Origin: Persicaria tinctoria
Lineage: Eukaryota > Streptophyta > Magnoliopsida > Caryophyllales > Polygonaceae
Direction: 5' to 3'
Assembly: GCA_037127255.1 (NCBI GenBank)
Contig: JBANSL010000009.1
Coordinates: forward strand, 38,724,975-38,788,974
Length of the DNA: 64,000 bases
Shown here: piece by piece, positions 46,519 through 59,988 of the stretch
How positions within the stretch are numbered: the first letter of the stretch is position 1
Layout: each line of letters starts with the position of its first letter
Program-made: the position numbers and the translations under genes
Notes under the pieces: generated by a model
Database searches by the model: none
What the model saw: the letters and a program-made list of their open reading frames with translations, nothing else
What the model was told of the DNA's origin: nothing

Positions 46519-49500
46519 TGTAAAGGCTTGGATTTTTAAATCCTAATTTTTGTAAAAAAAGAAAATTCAAAATGACTATAAAAGTGGAATTTAACGGAAA
46601 ACTCCATAAATTGGATTTTAAAACTCATGGAACGAATTTCTCCAACGGATTTCAATTCCGCTACTTTGACTTGAGGATTTGAAATATGAGCGAGATTTTA
46701 TCGGATTAATTAATTTGGTTTTGGAAATTCGATTTGGAATAGATAAGTCGTGGTAAGATCGAGAGAGCGGGTTACGAGTTTTTTTTCTTCCGGGTATTAA
46801 ATGATATTGGGCGCACTTGAAACCTTTATCTCCTTATTTCTTACACGTTTCAGCAAACAGAAGACCAAACCAAAACAAATCTCCCTCATGATTCTCCTCC
46901 TGCACACGCCAAATAACTCACCTCAACTTCTTCCCCTTTGGGTAAAATCCTATCTCTATTTCCCTCCCTCCTTCTTTGATTTCCTTTCTTTTGAAAACAA
47001 ACAAGAAACTACTACATTGACTCGCTGCAAACCTCTTTTCCCCTTCAAATTCTGGATGCAGCCCCCACATTCCCCACATTTCATGTTTATTTCAAAACCC
47101 TCCTTCTCCGTTTGAGCATTGTCGAGAGCCCGGAGCTCCAAAGCTCCCTCCTTTGCCGCCACTGCACCCCCACACCTCCATTTCGCCACCACCTGGTCAC
47201 CGTCACCTCCTTCCCACCACCGTACTGGCCGAGTCGAAGCCAGTCGCGAGCTCCATCTCCCTGTTTTGCCTAGAGCAACACCAGCAGCTCCACCTCCTTC
47301 CTTCCTCGAATACAAGTTGAAGCAGCCCTCCTCCATCCTCTCCGGCGACCACGAGTGCCCAGTCAGACCAGGAGGCCGACACCGAAACCGACGCCATCTC
47401 CGGGAACCTCTGCGCCCCTGTTTTCCCCCTAAAACTGAGCGGTAAGCCTCCTTTCCAATTCCTCTCGCTCGAATCGGTCCTAAAGCTCCGCCTTTAACCT
47501 ATTTCCTTCCGACCTAGGCCAAGGATTCTTCGATTCTGACTTCGACGAAGCCGGGCAAGGCTCCGAGCATCTCCGGCGAGCCTCGAATCGACTCCGACGA
47601 CCTCGAAACGTTCCGACGAAGCTCGAATACTCTCGGTGAGACCTCCCTCTCCCTCTTCCATTTCCTTGTCTGTTTTTGGACCCATGGGCGTAGGGTGAGG
47701 CGGCTGGAACAAGCTGTCGCCGGCCAGCAGCCTCCCATTCCCCTTCTTCGCTTCTCAGTTCGATAAGAGCTTGAAGAAGGAGCGGTCGGTCCTTCATTTT
47801 CTTTCTTTCCCTGGTCCGGTTCGGGTAATTAAAATAAAAGGGTGGTTCGGTTTGGTTCATTAAAACAAATCAGATTTTTAAAGAGCTGTGGGCCTATTAT
47901 TTTATTTGGGCCAGATCTGTTTTTTTTTTTTTTACAAAAGGAGGATTGGGCCTGTTTTAACAAAAGGGTGGATTTTGGAGTTTTGACAAATTAAGGCCGG
48001 TTTTGAGTAGATATAAAATGAAGGGGTCGATTTATAGTTTTTATAAAATAAGGGTGGTTTTGGTAGATTAATAAACGAATGACTTTTTATATAGTAAAAA
48101 TGGTTGGGATTTTAAAGCAATTGGAAATATTTTATGAAGGTGTTTAATGAAAATGATATTCAAAATATTAAATATTATTATTTGAGTTTTTAAATATAAA
48201 ATACTATTATTAAGATTTAATGATATAATATTACGACGATTAATAGAAATTATAATATTATGAGACTTGGAGATTTGAAAGTTATTATCGGAATTTAAAT
48301 CGAAAAAGAAATTGTCGAACATTTCCCAAGGTCGGAATTTCTAACTAGCTAATCCGGATTTTGAAATGGTTTCGGGACTAACTTGGGAATTATGTGATCG
48401 ATGACTAACTAGCATGTTGATATGATTGATTGACTAATAGCATGATTTGTGTGGATTAATGGCATGACTGAATGACTAACATCATGATGAGATGTTAAAA
48501 TTTCGTATCGTTCAACTTATGCCTTGTGAGTTATGATTAAAATGATGGACTTTGGAGATATATGAGTATTATTGCGAATATATGAATGTGATTGAACGGA
48601 ATGATGAGAATGATGTGGTATTATGGAATGTGGCAACATGATGAGTGGTTGAACTTGATGAGATGATGATTATGGTGTGGTTATACTTATTGAATGATGT
48701 GTATTTATGTGATTGAGTGATTAGATGTAGACTTGTATATGTGTTATGATATGCATCTAGGTGATACTTTGTGATCATGATTGATGTGTGACAGACCTTC
48801 TCTTATGCAGTTCTGCATAGCCAGCCGAGTTCCTATATTAGCTCACTCAGATTCAAAAAGAGATCTCCCTGCTTGTAGCCTTGCGCATACTAGGTGCTTG
48901 CATTCATAATAAAGCATGCCATGTAGTATCCTGCTAGGATTGCACTCATAATTGAGCATTCGTTTACTCATTGCTTTTGTAAACAGAACGACCGTTATCT
49001 GTGAAGTAACTAGAGTCATTGCTAGGGTTATAGGACGACCTAGTCTCATCGGGTCCCGTCCTGAGTCAATCGAGTCATGAGCTTCCTTATATTATGAGAT
49101 GCCTGCGGGCTTTATTGTGGATACGGGTTGGGCATGCGTGCCACCCGATTATATGGAATGCATTCACGAGCTGGCCAGTCTCCGCCCTATCGGAAGATGG
49201 TGGAGGTAGGAGAGGGATATACTACTTGGTATTCGGTGCTAAGGCCTTATTATATTTATGCACTTGATCTTAGGACCATGCTAGTGTGTTACTATTCCGC
49301 CTTGCATCTAGAAGCATCTTTATTAGGACTAACGTGTGTATATGTCTGCTTGTTTGGGATTATATTGCGTAGGGCTTCGATCTGACACCGCCCCGCATAC
49401 ATTTTTTTAGGTTTGTTTTGCAGCATGATTATTCCTTATTTCCATGACGTGGGAACTCTCTTGGGCGATCCCAAAGAAATGGTTTAACTACACTAACATT

Positions 49501-49808
49501 GTATATTAAATTTCGATAAATACGCTTATTGATTTGATTTTGACTCGGCTCTGCCGTGTCACCCTCTTGTATTACACCTTGATTCTACTATTTGCATGAC
49601 TGTTGGTTTTTCACGCTTAGACTTATGACAAGTACAGGGGATTTCCCCGGGGATTCCAACGATCCCTTCGAATTTTGGGTATGAAATCCCACTTTAAAAT
49701 GTTAGGATAGAATTTCAAACCTTCAACCTGTACTCGGGGTGCAAGATCCTAACGAGGGGTTTTATCCCTCGAAACGTAACTCGGGAATCATAATCTCGGG
49801 CCGTTACA
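46519..49808 (+). repeat. 5' LTR of the LARD-like element (3290 bp)
   Basis: Matches 54994-58221 nearly throughout. The largest difference is about 45 bp (49603-49648) absent from the 3' copy. It includes a GC-rich block (47100-47800) with open frames that recur identically in both LTRs but show no protein family. Over 48061-48900 I count 12 substitutions in 840 bp. Confidence 0.9.
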
Positions 49809-49812
49809 AAGA

Positions 49813-49824
49813 TGGTATGAGAGT
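49813..49824 (+). other. Primer binding site of the LARD-like element
   Basis: TGGTATGAGAGT, one base off the initiator-Met site TGGTATCAGAG, four bases after the LTR end. Confidence 0.75.
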
Positions 49825-50121
49825 TGAGGTTGTGCAAACCGAGTATGATAGGTTGAAGTGGTTTTGAAAATGGCCCAAGGTTTTCAAATGGTTTTCCAAA
49901 ATGTTTTAGAAAGGGCAAAATGAATTTAATATGGCTAACTCAAATGGACTAAATACGAACTTGACTCTATAAATCCGGTAATCAAACAAAGGGAAACGAA
50001 GGGGTAGTAAAGACGTTAGACCATCCCTATTGGATGTAGTTGGGAATGGGTAGGCAAAAATATAGCTTTTTCTTTACAGATGGGCCTACAAGACTCCAAG
50101 GCTTTGCGTCGTAGTGGCTGG

Positions 50122-50223
50122 AGTGGCGAGTTAGGTAGAGACCGTGAGGTTTTGCCCCTCAGGTTAGTCGCCCCTCAAGTGGCGAGTTAGGTAGAGACCG
50201 TGAGGTTTTGCCCCTCAGGTTAG
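50122..50223 (+). repeat. Tandem duplication, 56-bp period
   Basis: AGTGGCGAGTTAGGTAGAGA and the next 26 bases occur at 50122 and 50178, inside the LARD-like interior. Confidence 0.9.
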
Positions 50224-53200
50224 CGGCCCATAGGATAGCTTGATCGTTGATTGCTTCCATGCTGAGTGCTATTGTGCTTAGGGTAGAGAACTAATCAGTA
50301 TGCCTTGACTTAAATCATGTATTGAATAACTGTGCAAACGGGATAGCGGGAGAATACCTTGTTCTTATGTCATTGGAACTCCTGTCTTGTCGGAATATCT
50401 CTTTCATAATTCAAACCCCTGATGATTCTGACTCCATCAACCGTCCCACCAGCACATTTAGGCATGTTAGCAACGGTCGAAGAGCATCCGCTCTCCCCGT
50501 TTCGAGTCCTGTTTTGTATCCCACCACCAATGCTTCTATCGAGTCACGTACCTTAGGTTGGTGTCTTCCACGGGAAAATTTGGGTCAGTCAACTAGCTAC
50601 TTTCGGGGGTGTGTCGGATATGGGAAATCCATGAGTGTTTTAAGGAGGGTGATCAATGAAACAATTTCGAGTTAGAAGTGATTTGTCTTATGGAGTTATC
50701 CTTCTCGGTTCTTATACTGATCAACTGTGTCTTCTTACCACGAGAGTCTAAACACAAATTATACCCTCTCATCTCGAAAACAGTGTGAATGTCCTTGTGT
50801 CATACCGAGCGAGTCATATTAGCATCCCACGGGGAAACAGGGTGATGAGTCGGTGATTGTATGACATGGTGTGTTGGTATATTTCAGCATGACTTGTCTG
50901 ATAACTTGCATGATCGCACTTATGAACAAATATATATATCGAATATATGAATTCCCATCATTGTTACTCTCCTTTGAATTAGGTCCATGATAGTGTGGTC
51001 AACCCTCTATGTATGAGTGCCATGAGAAATGAATTTTTGAGCATGTTAAGTTAATCAAATTGAACCTCATTGACTATGTATTTTCTTAATGAGTGTTGGT
51101 AGTATCATGTAGGATATACATCTCCTAATTATTGACCATCATGCATCTATGTGCCATACTTGTCATACTACATGTATATGGTTGTGTTGGATGTGATAGT
51201 TGTTATGCCCAAATGACTTAACCATACCCCTTGACACGATTATTAGAGTGCATCTTAACATGCTTACCTGGAACCCACATTGTTTTGACCTACTTATGTG
51301 TACACTAAGTGAGTAATGGATCATAAATGTGACATCCTATAATGCTCGCTATGTCATATATAACTTATGCTGCATATGTCTATTGTCAGTTTGTGCATAC
51401 ATGATATTAATATGTCATGCATGATTAGTGCATGAGATGATAAGTTTTAGCCTGTCCCGTGTGCATGTAAAGTTGATTATGTGAAATGTTATGGATGCAT
51501 AGGACGCTATTCCTTTAATAGGTACATGATAGTGTGGAATGATATGATTGAAATATTTTGTGATTGCCATGTGCACCTGTAACCTTATAGAATACCCTAA
51601 GGGGATTGTTGTAACTCTCGAGTCTGTGTCTTGTCTTGAGTCTCGTCATCTCTAGTCTTGGTTTGTGTCTGAATTCTTAAGAAAGTCGTTTTATCCTCCC
51701 TTGCCCTCCCCTATCTCCGTGACTTCTAACCCCTTGTGATCCCCTTGGTGGACGTCGACATAGAAGAGAAAACGAGCGATCGAGTGGCACCAGGGTGGCG
51801 CAACGGAAGTGTGGTGGACCCATGGCCCATGGACCCTAGGATCGACGTCACCAAAGGAAGGACGCCTTTCGAAGATGGCGGTTGCAGACGTAATCCTCCT
51901 AGATGACTCAAGGAATGGCGTTCTTCGTCCGAGTTGTGATCTCTCCTATGCGATCTGGAATCGGTGTCGTGCGATAGGCTTGGAACTAACTAAATTGAGG
52001 TGTGATGATTGATAAGCTGAACTGGTAGTGAATGATTGCCTGACTAACTTGTGTTTGTGATGATGTGCCTATATGCTTAAGTGTACTGACCTGCTAGTAA
52101 ATCGGTTATGGGTTATATATGTGGTGGTGTATTCTTCTTGGGAATGAGTCGAGTGTTTTCCTTGGTGAGATTTCGAGGAAGAGGTCCTAGCTAGAAGTGT
52201 CGATAGGTAGTGGGTGCAAGTATATGTGGTTAGTGTAGTTCTAGAGGTGGATGAGTGAGCTAAGAATGGATCGGATGGATTCTCAAAGGGAAGTGTTATT
52301 AGACGGGTTGGTGAGCTAAGGAAGGTGTCTAGATAGTCTAGGAGCGGATCGTGGGCGACATCGAGGATGATTGGTTGAGGAATGTCTAAGGAATTGCAGA
52401 ATTGGGGACTAGGTTCTATGTGCGGTGATTGGGAACTGTTTATGGTAAATGATGAGATTGAGGAATCGCTAAGAAAGAGTAGTAGCAGGCTGTATCTGGG
52501 ATGAGTACTTGGGGTTGCTTAAATAGGGTTAGTGATACTTGGAGGATTCCCGAGGGAAGGATTTCTAGATACTTTGTTGGAGGATTTTAGTATAGGAAAG
52601 GAATCGAGGTTGATGTGTGGAGATTGTTTTGGGCTATTCAGGTATTTGGGGATGTGAGATGATTGTTCGAGAGAAGGCTGGTAGTTAGGCAAGGATGTCG
52701 TTGAGATTATAGTAAGACTGTGGGCTTGAGATTGAGATAGGGAGATCTTGAGCATGGATTTGGGTACTACTGTACTAGGCAAGGCATAATGCATTGAGAA
52801 TGTTAGGGGAATTGATTTTAGAAGGTTTGGCGAAGTTGCGGTACTTGAGAAATTCGGATGAGGATGATTTAGGGATTTACGGAAATGATGATCGGTAAAA
52901 GAGGGCTTTGGACGGTAATGTCTCATGGTTAAGAAGTAGGAGCTTGATGCAATTTATGAATATGAAGAGATGAGGAACTAGAGTAGGACAAATTGTGGAT
53001 TTCGAATGGTTAAGGTTTAGTAAGATTTGGAATGAGGAAATTTGGGAATATGCTGAGACGGGGATCTAGAATAGGTCGGTCGAGGAATCGTGGATGTTCA
53101 GGTTTCATGAGAATTGAAATGGGACATGTAGATGGAAGTTGTGATTGGTCATTGAGGATAGGCGCGGGTGATGAGGAACTCGGTGATACGTGGATATGAG

Positions 53201-54981
53201 TTAGCACAAGACAATTTCTGTGTTAGAGTTGTCGAGAGTAGGCGGTTGAGTGGATTTTAGCAAGGTAGGATGCTTGTGTTGGTAATGTCGAGGATAAGGA
53301 TGGGAGTGTCAGGTGTGAGATGATCGGTATGAGTTGGGTTCTTAGAGGTGGATGGCTAGTGAGAGTGATTAGTGATACGGGAAGTGTGATCATGTTAACA
53401 AGAGTATTCGAGATATCTCTTTGGGAGATAATGGTCAGGCAAAGTACTGAGAACCTAGGGAGAGTAAGCGAGATTGTTAAGGCGAACCTAGATCGATCAT
53501 GAGAGTGGTTGAGTCGGGAGCTTGAGATTTCTCTTAGAAGGCGAGATGGGACTGGTAGAGGACTCCTAGGATGAGGGTGTGCTTTATAGAGAGTCTTGGT
53601 TGTTGGTCGAGTTGTTAAGCTTGTCGGAATAAGGGAATTGTGCGATTGGGAACTCCGAGATATGATTTTAGGTGGTCAAGTAGGATTTGAGGTTAGGATG
53701 TCGAAGTGGGATGGTTTTTAGATGGCTTGATGGCATGGGAATTGGGACCCCTAGTAGTTGGTTTGGGTAATTGGCCTTGAATTGCGGATAGCTATGAGAC
53801 TAGAGAGATTGTACGCTAGGCGGAATGCAATGGTATTTAGAACTAGTATTGGATTGAGTTGGTAGACCTAGGTAAGGTTGATCTTGATGCAAGTGATGAT
53901 GAGTAGTGGTCGTGTCTTGTCGTGATTGGTAGTTGTAGACAAGGTCTCTTGAGGATTTGATCTAGTGTATGCTTTACTTGGGGTCGAGTGTTGTGCAAGT
54001 TATATGCTTAGACGATGTTGATTCCCTGATGAATTGCCATAGGCGATATTGAATTGTTAGTACTAACATAGTTAGCCCCTGAACTCGATAAAATGCTAGT
54101 GTACGGAAGTATTTGTTTGCCTCTAATGCGATGACGCTTGGTAGTTAACATGAGTATGATATGGTTATGTGATTGATATGATGTGCTCATCCGACGGATA
54201 TGACGTGCTTATCTGATTGATACGATGTGTAGTTTTGTGAGATGATGTGATAAATCCTACCTTGTACGATAATATGCTAGATATGCTATGGTATGTAACT
54301 GTCCGTGACATGAGTATGACCTGGTTATGAATGAGTGATACGATTGCTATGTTAGACAATTGCTATGATATATGATGCCTTGAATTGGAATTGCTAGGAT
54401 GCTAGAATTGAATTTATGAAATGTGATTCTAACTTGGAACCTAGGGAGGAAATATTGGATTAACCCTTAGAGGTGGATGATTCCACCTCATGAGATTGAA
54501 ACATGCTTGACTAACATCGGTTTAAGGGATTTTGAATAATGTTTAAAAATGACCAACTTGGATTTTGAGAAATTGAACGCGATCGAGTGCTTCAATGATT
54601 TTGAGACTAATCCTTTTCAAACTAAGGAACCCCTTTTGAAATTTTCTAACCGAGCTTGCATTATGACACCCCACGAAGTGGATACAAGCATTTTATAGGG
54701 GCCCTTATAGATTGCTTGCTAAGACCTAGTGGAGATGCAATGATGCTTTTCGAGTTATGATATAACTGAGAAGTTGGGGTAAGGATGTGGTAAGGGCCCA
54801 TATCACATTCTCACTACGACCCATCGGGGATATTATGATCATGACAACGATAATGTGAGAACCTCATAGGGGCACTTATGAGGCACTTACAGGATCGATG
54901 AAATGGTCCTTGGACTCACCTACTTCAAACTTCATCCCCTACTTTGTTTTGGTTTTAGTCTCGGGGACGAGACTCGTTTTT

Positions 54982-54993
54982 AGAGGTGGATGA
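54982..54993 (+). other. Polypurine tract of the LARD-like element
   Basis: AGAGGTGGATGA directly before the 3' LTR. The same 11-12 bases recur in the interior at 52243, 53344 and 54469. Confidence 0.7.
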
Positions 54994-57900
54994 TGTAAAG
55001 GCTCGGATTTTTAAATCCTAATTTTTGTAAAAAAAGAAAATTCAAAATGACTATAAAAGTGGAATTTGATGGAAAACTCCATAAATTGGATTTTAAAACT
55101 CATGGAACAGATTTCAATTCCGCTGCTTTGACTTGAGGATTTGAAATACGAGCGAGATTTTATCGGATTAATTAATTTGGTTTTGGAAATTCGATTTGGA
55201 ATAGATAAGTCGTGGTAAGATCGAGAGAGCGGGTTACGAGTTTTTTCTTCTTCCGGGTATTAAATGATATTGGGCGCACTTGAAACCTTTATCTCCTTAT
55301 TTCTTACACGTTTCAGCAAACAGAAGACCAAACCAAAACAAATCTCCCTCATGATTCTCCTCCTGCACACGCCAAACAACTCACATCAACTTCTTCCCCT
55401 TTGGGTAAAATCCTATCTCTATTTCCCTCCCTCCTTCTTTGATTTCCTTTCTTTTGAAAACAAACAAGAAGCTACTACATTGACTAGCTGCAAACCTCTT
55501 TTCCCCTTCAAATTCTAGATGCAGCCCCCACATTCCCCACATTTCATGTTTATTTCAAACCCCCCCTTCTCCCTTTGAGCATTGCCGAGAGCCCTGAGCT
55601 CCAAATCTCCCTCCTTTGCCGCCACTGCACCCCCACACCTCCATTCCGCCACCACCTGGTCACCGTCACCTCCTTCCCACCACCGTCCAGGCCGAGTCGA
55701 AGCCAGTCGCGAGCTCCATCTCCCTGTTTTGCCTAGAGCAATACCAGCAGCTCCACCTCCTTCCTTCCTCGAATACAAGTTGAAGCAGCCCTCCTCCATC
55801 CTCTCCAGCGACCACGAGTGCCCAGTCAGACCAGGAGGCCGGCACCGAAACCGACGCCATCTCCGGGAACCTCTGCGCCCCTGTTTTCCCCCTAAAACTG
55901 AGCGGTAAGCCTCCTTTCCAATTCCTCTCGCTCGAATCGGTCCTAAAGCCCCGCCTTTAACCTATTTCCTTCCGACCTAGGCCAAGGATTCTTCGATTCC
56001 GACTCCAACGAAGTCGGGCGAGGCTCCGAGCATCTTCGGCGAGCCTCGAATGGACTCCGACGACCTCGAAACCTTCCGACGAAGCTCGAATACTCTCGGT
56101 GAGACCTCCCTCTCCCTCTTCCATTTCCTTGTCTATTTTTTGACCCATGGGCGTAGGGTGAGGCGGCTGGAACAAGCTGTCGCCGGCCAGCAACCTCCCA
56201 TTCCCCTTCTTCTCTTCCCAGTTCGATCAGAGCTTGAAGAAGGAGCGGTTGGTCCTTCATTTTCTTTCTTTCCCTGGTCCGGTTCGGGTAATTAAAATAA
56301 AAGGGTTGTTTGGTTTGGTTCATTAAAACAAATCAGATTTTTAAAGAACTGTGGGCCTATTCTTTTATTTGGGCCAGATCTGTTTTTTTTTTAACAAAAG
56401 GAGGATTGGGCCTGTTTTAACAAAAGGGTGGATTTTGGAGTTTTGACAAATTAAGGCCGGTTTTGAGTAGATATAAAATGAAGGGGTCGATTTATAGTTT
56501 TTATAAAATAAGGGTGGTTTTGGTAGATTAATAAACGAATGACTTTTTATAAAGTAAAAATGGTTGGGATTTTAAAGGAATTGGAAATATTTTATGAAGG
56601 TGTTTAATGAAAATGATATTCAAAATATTAAATATTATTATTTGAGTTTTTAAATATAAAATACTATTATTAAGATTTAATGATATAATATTACGACGAT
56701 TAATAGAAATTATAATATTATGAGACTTGGAGATTTGAAAGTTATTATCGGAATTTAAATCGAAAAAGAAATTGTCAAACATTTCCCAAGGTCGGAATTT
56801 CTAACTAGCTAATCCGGATTTTGAAATGGTTTCGGGACTAACTTCGGAATTATGTGATCGATGACTAACTAGCATGGTGATATGATTGATTGACTAATAG
56901 CATGATTTGTGTGGATTAATGGCATGACTGAATGACTAACATCATGATGAGATGTTAAAATTTCGTATCGTTCAACTTATGCCTTGTGAGTTATGATTAA
57001 AATGATGGACTTTGGAGATATATGAGTATTATTGCGAATATATGAATGTGATTGAACGGAATGATGAGAATGATGTGGTATTATGGAATGTGGCAACATG
57101 ATGAGTGGTTGAACTTGATGAGATGATGATTATGGTGTGGTTATACTTATTGAATGATGTGTGTTTATGTGATTGAGTGATTAGATGTAGACTTGTATAT
57201 GTGTTATGATATGCATCTAGGTGATACTTTGTGATCATGATTGATGTGTGACAGACCTTCTCTTATGCTGTTCTGCATAGCCAGCTGAGTTCCTATATGA
57301 GCTCACTCAGATTCGAAAAGAGATCTCCCTGCTTGTAGCCATGTGCATACTAGGTGCTTGCATTCATAATAAAGCATGCCATGTAGTGTCCTGCTAGGAT
57401 TGCACTCATAATTGAGCATTCGTTTACTCATTGCTTTTGTAAACAGTACGGCCGTTATCTGTGAAGTAACTAGAGTCATTGCTAGGGTTATAGGACGACC
57501 TAGTCTCATCGGGTCCCGTCCTGAGTCAATCGAGTCATGAGCTTCCTTATATTATGAGATGCCTGCAGGCTTTATTGTGGATACGGGTTGGGCATGCGTG
57601 CCACCCGATTATATGAATGCATTCACGAGCTGGCCAGTCTCCGCCCTATCGGAAGATGGTGGAGGTAGGAGAGGGATATACCACTTGGTATTCGGTGCTA
57701 AGGCCTTATTATATTTATGCACTTGATCTTAGGACCATGCTAGTGTGTTACTATTTCGCCTTGCATCTAGAAGCATCTTTATTAGGACTAGCGTGTGTAT
57801 ATGTCTGCTTGTTTGGGATTATATTGCGTAGGGCTTCGATCTGACACCGCCCCGCATACATTTTTTTAGGTTTGTTTTGCAGCATGATTATACCTTGTTT

Positions 57901-58221
57901 CCGTGACGTGGGAACTCTCTAGGGCGATCCCAAAGAAATGGTTTAACTCCACTAACATTGTATATTAAATTTCGATAAATACGCTTATTGATTTGATTTT
58001 GACTCGGCTCTGCCGTGTCACCCTCTTGTATTACACCTTGATTCTACTATTTGCATGACTGTTGGATTCCAACGATCCCTTCGAATTTTGGGTATGAAAT
58101 CCCACTTCAAAATGTTAGGATAGAATTTCAAACCTTCAACCTGTACTCGGGGCGCAAGATCCTAACGAGGGGTTTTATCCCTCGAAACGTAACTCGGGAA
58201 TCATAATCTCGGGCCGTTACA
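54994..58221 (+). repeat. 3' LTR of the LARD-like element (3228 bp)
   Basis: The second copy of the LTR described at 46519-49808. It is shorter because about 45 bp near 58065 and 18 bp near 55106 are missing, plus small indels. Confidence 0.9.
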
Positions 58222-59988
58222 GTTGTAAGGAGGAAATCGAGTTTAAAATATAAAATATAATTCAAACCAGATTCGTGCCCCAGCAAATAATTACAAGACC
58301 TCCTCCTAATACAGCAGTGGGAAGTCAGGATCGATCCACGAGGAAGCGTGTCAGCAGATCCTAGGCAGCGGAGAAATCTCACAGAAGTCGACCACAGGTG
58401 TCCTCGATCTCGACTAGGGTTAGTCGACAGAAGATCGGACAAGTCGAGCACAGCGCAACAGCAGTCACAGGTTTTCGTCGATCTCGACTAGTTTTACTCG
58501 AGATCGAGTAAAGTTGTTGAAGTCGAGTTGGGTCTTGGTCGAGTTCCTGCACACAGAAGCTACGACGATTCTGGAATCGAAGATCAGTAATTCGAGATCG
58601 ACCAGACTTGGTCGAGATCGAGGAAGGGCAGAAAGTAGAAAAAAAAATGAAACAAATGAAAGTAAAGACAAATGCTTTGGGATTTCGAAATAAACTTTAT
58701 GTAAAAGACTTCCAAGATTGGGGTTTGCAACAATGATAACCAAGCATGCATAAGGCAGAAATAAAACAGATAATCATATAACTTGCATCGAAGGATTAAG
58801 CTTTCGCCTTTTCCAACAATTAGACAACTCTTTCAAGAAACCCTAATTGTATCTACTGATTTTATGTTTACAATCCAAGTTGTTAGCATGGACCTCCATT
58901 AGATGGGTAATAAACACATAACAAGTAGTAGATGCTCAAAACATGATAAAAGTCGGATCTTTACCTCAGACACGCATGGCTATCGTCGGGCTCACCCCAA
59001 CCCTAGAAGTGGGTGGACTACTCGCGCTTCATTGCAACCTCAGACATCATTGATTGAAAGGAAATAACTTGCATTAAACTAAATTCAAAGCTTTTACAAT
59101 CCCGGCAATCCAATTCTCGTTGAATGCCAAAACCCTAAAACCTTCGAACTCCTAAAACTTCTCTGTGAACTACTTCTCTAGCTTCTGAAATTGAATGATC
59201 TAAAATCAGCCCCATGGGCTTTATTTATAGCCTTCTACTCCTTGTTTTTCAATGATAGTATATCTCTATCTTTATCTAAATCTATATCTTAAAAGCTTAA
59301 TGATAAATAAATACAATAAAGAAATTAAATCTAAAAAGGAAATTATACCTAAAAGTCTTCAAGTGGATAAATCTTCCCCTCCATGATGGATCTTGATAGA
59401 ATCGGATAGACTCGGCAATCTTCGGCTCCAAGGAATCCAAATCCGAGTAGGACAGCTCAAAACACGTTACGCGGCTTCTGGAAGGTTTCCTCGATCTCGA
59501 GTAAAACGGTGTCGTCGACTTCAGTGGCTCGGCGTCTCGGGTTGCTCTTCCTCGGACTGGCTCGGACATGGCTCTCAGGGGTTTGTCGATCTCGAGTAAT
59601 GAACTCGATCTCGAGTAACTTGGTCTCATTTACTTGGCGGCTTGGCTTATCGAGTAGCTTCTCTTCGACATGGCTCGGACAAGTGACTTGGCTTTTGTCG
59701 ATATCGAGGACTTTCCTCGACATCGAGTAGTGGTGTCCGACCTCTTTTGTCGATATCAAGAAAATTAAGTCGATATCGAGTAGCTTTGGGCTCCCGTCTT
59801 TACTTCTTGGTTTTCTCCTGAAATGGCTCCATATTCTGCAATATTAAACAAAAACTTATGTAGATCTCCATTTCTTGCAAATAAGCACATATTACATAAA
59901 TTCGACATATTCCCAACCCGAAATATGCAAAGTGTATAAAATATGGAACTAAATTGTGCATAAAAACATGGCTACTTTAGAGACATCA
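58222..59988 (-). mobile_element. Main part of the Athila-like 5' LTR
   Basis: Continues the LTR from the nested element's right target copy to a CA at 59988, followed by the outer target copy AATCT (59989-59993), identical to 43078-43082. A minus-strand TATA box (TATAAATAA) lies near 59220. TCGATCTCGA/TCGAGATCGA palindromes cluster at 58390-58625 and 59490-59780. Total LTR length without the insertion is about 1.77 kb. Confidence 0.88.

Larger units (their letters stand above)
46519..58221 (+). mobile_element. Complete LARD-like LTR retrotransposon, 11.7 kb, no recognisable protein
   Basis: LTRs at 46519-49808 and 54994-58221 (both TGTAAAGGC ... GGGCCGTTACA), with target duplication GTTGT on both sides (46514-46518 and 58222-58226). 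A primer site lies at 49813 and a purine tract at 54982-54993. The 5.2-kb interior (49809-54993) has no frame longer than 117 codons and no gag, protease, RT or integrase motif. Large LTRs around a long non-coding core fit the class called large retrotransposon derivatives (LARD), which depend on enzymes of an autonomous partner. It inserted into the 5' LTR of the Athila-like element. Confidence 0.9.

Noticed and set aside
46801..47860. Several 60-130 codon frames in the LTRs on both strands (repeated at 55264-56323)
   Set aside because: They overlap each other on both strands in a GC-rich block, differ between the LTRs, and show no family signature.
50322..50675. 117-codon frame in the LARD-like interior as a worn Gag
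   Set aside because: A serine/proline-rich stretch and scattered cysteines recall a Gag tail, but no CCHC pattern or gag domain is present.
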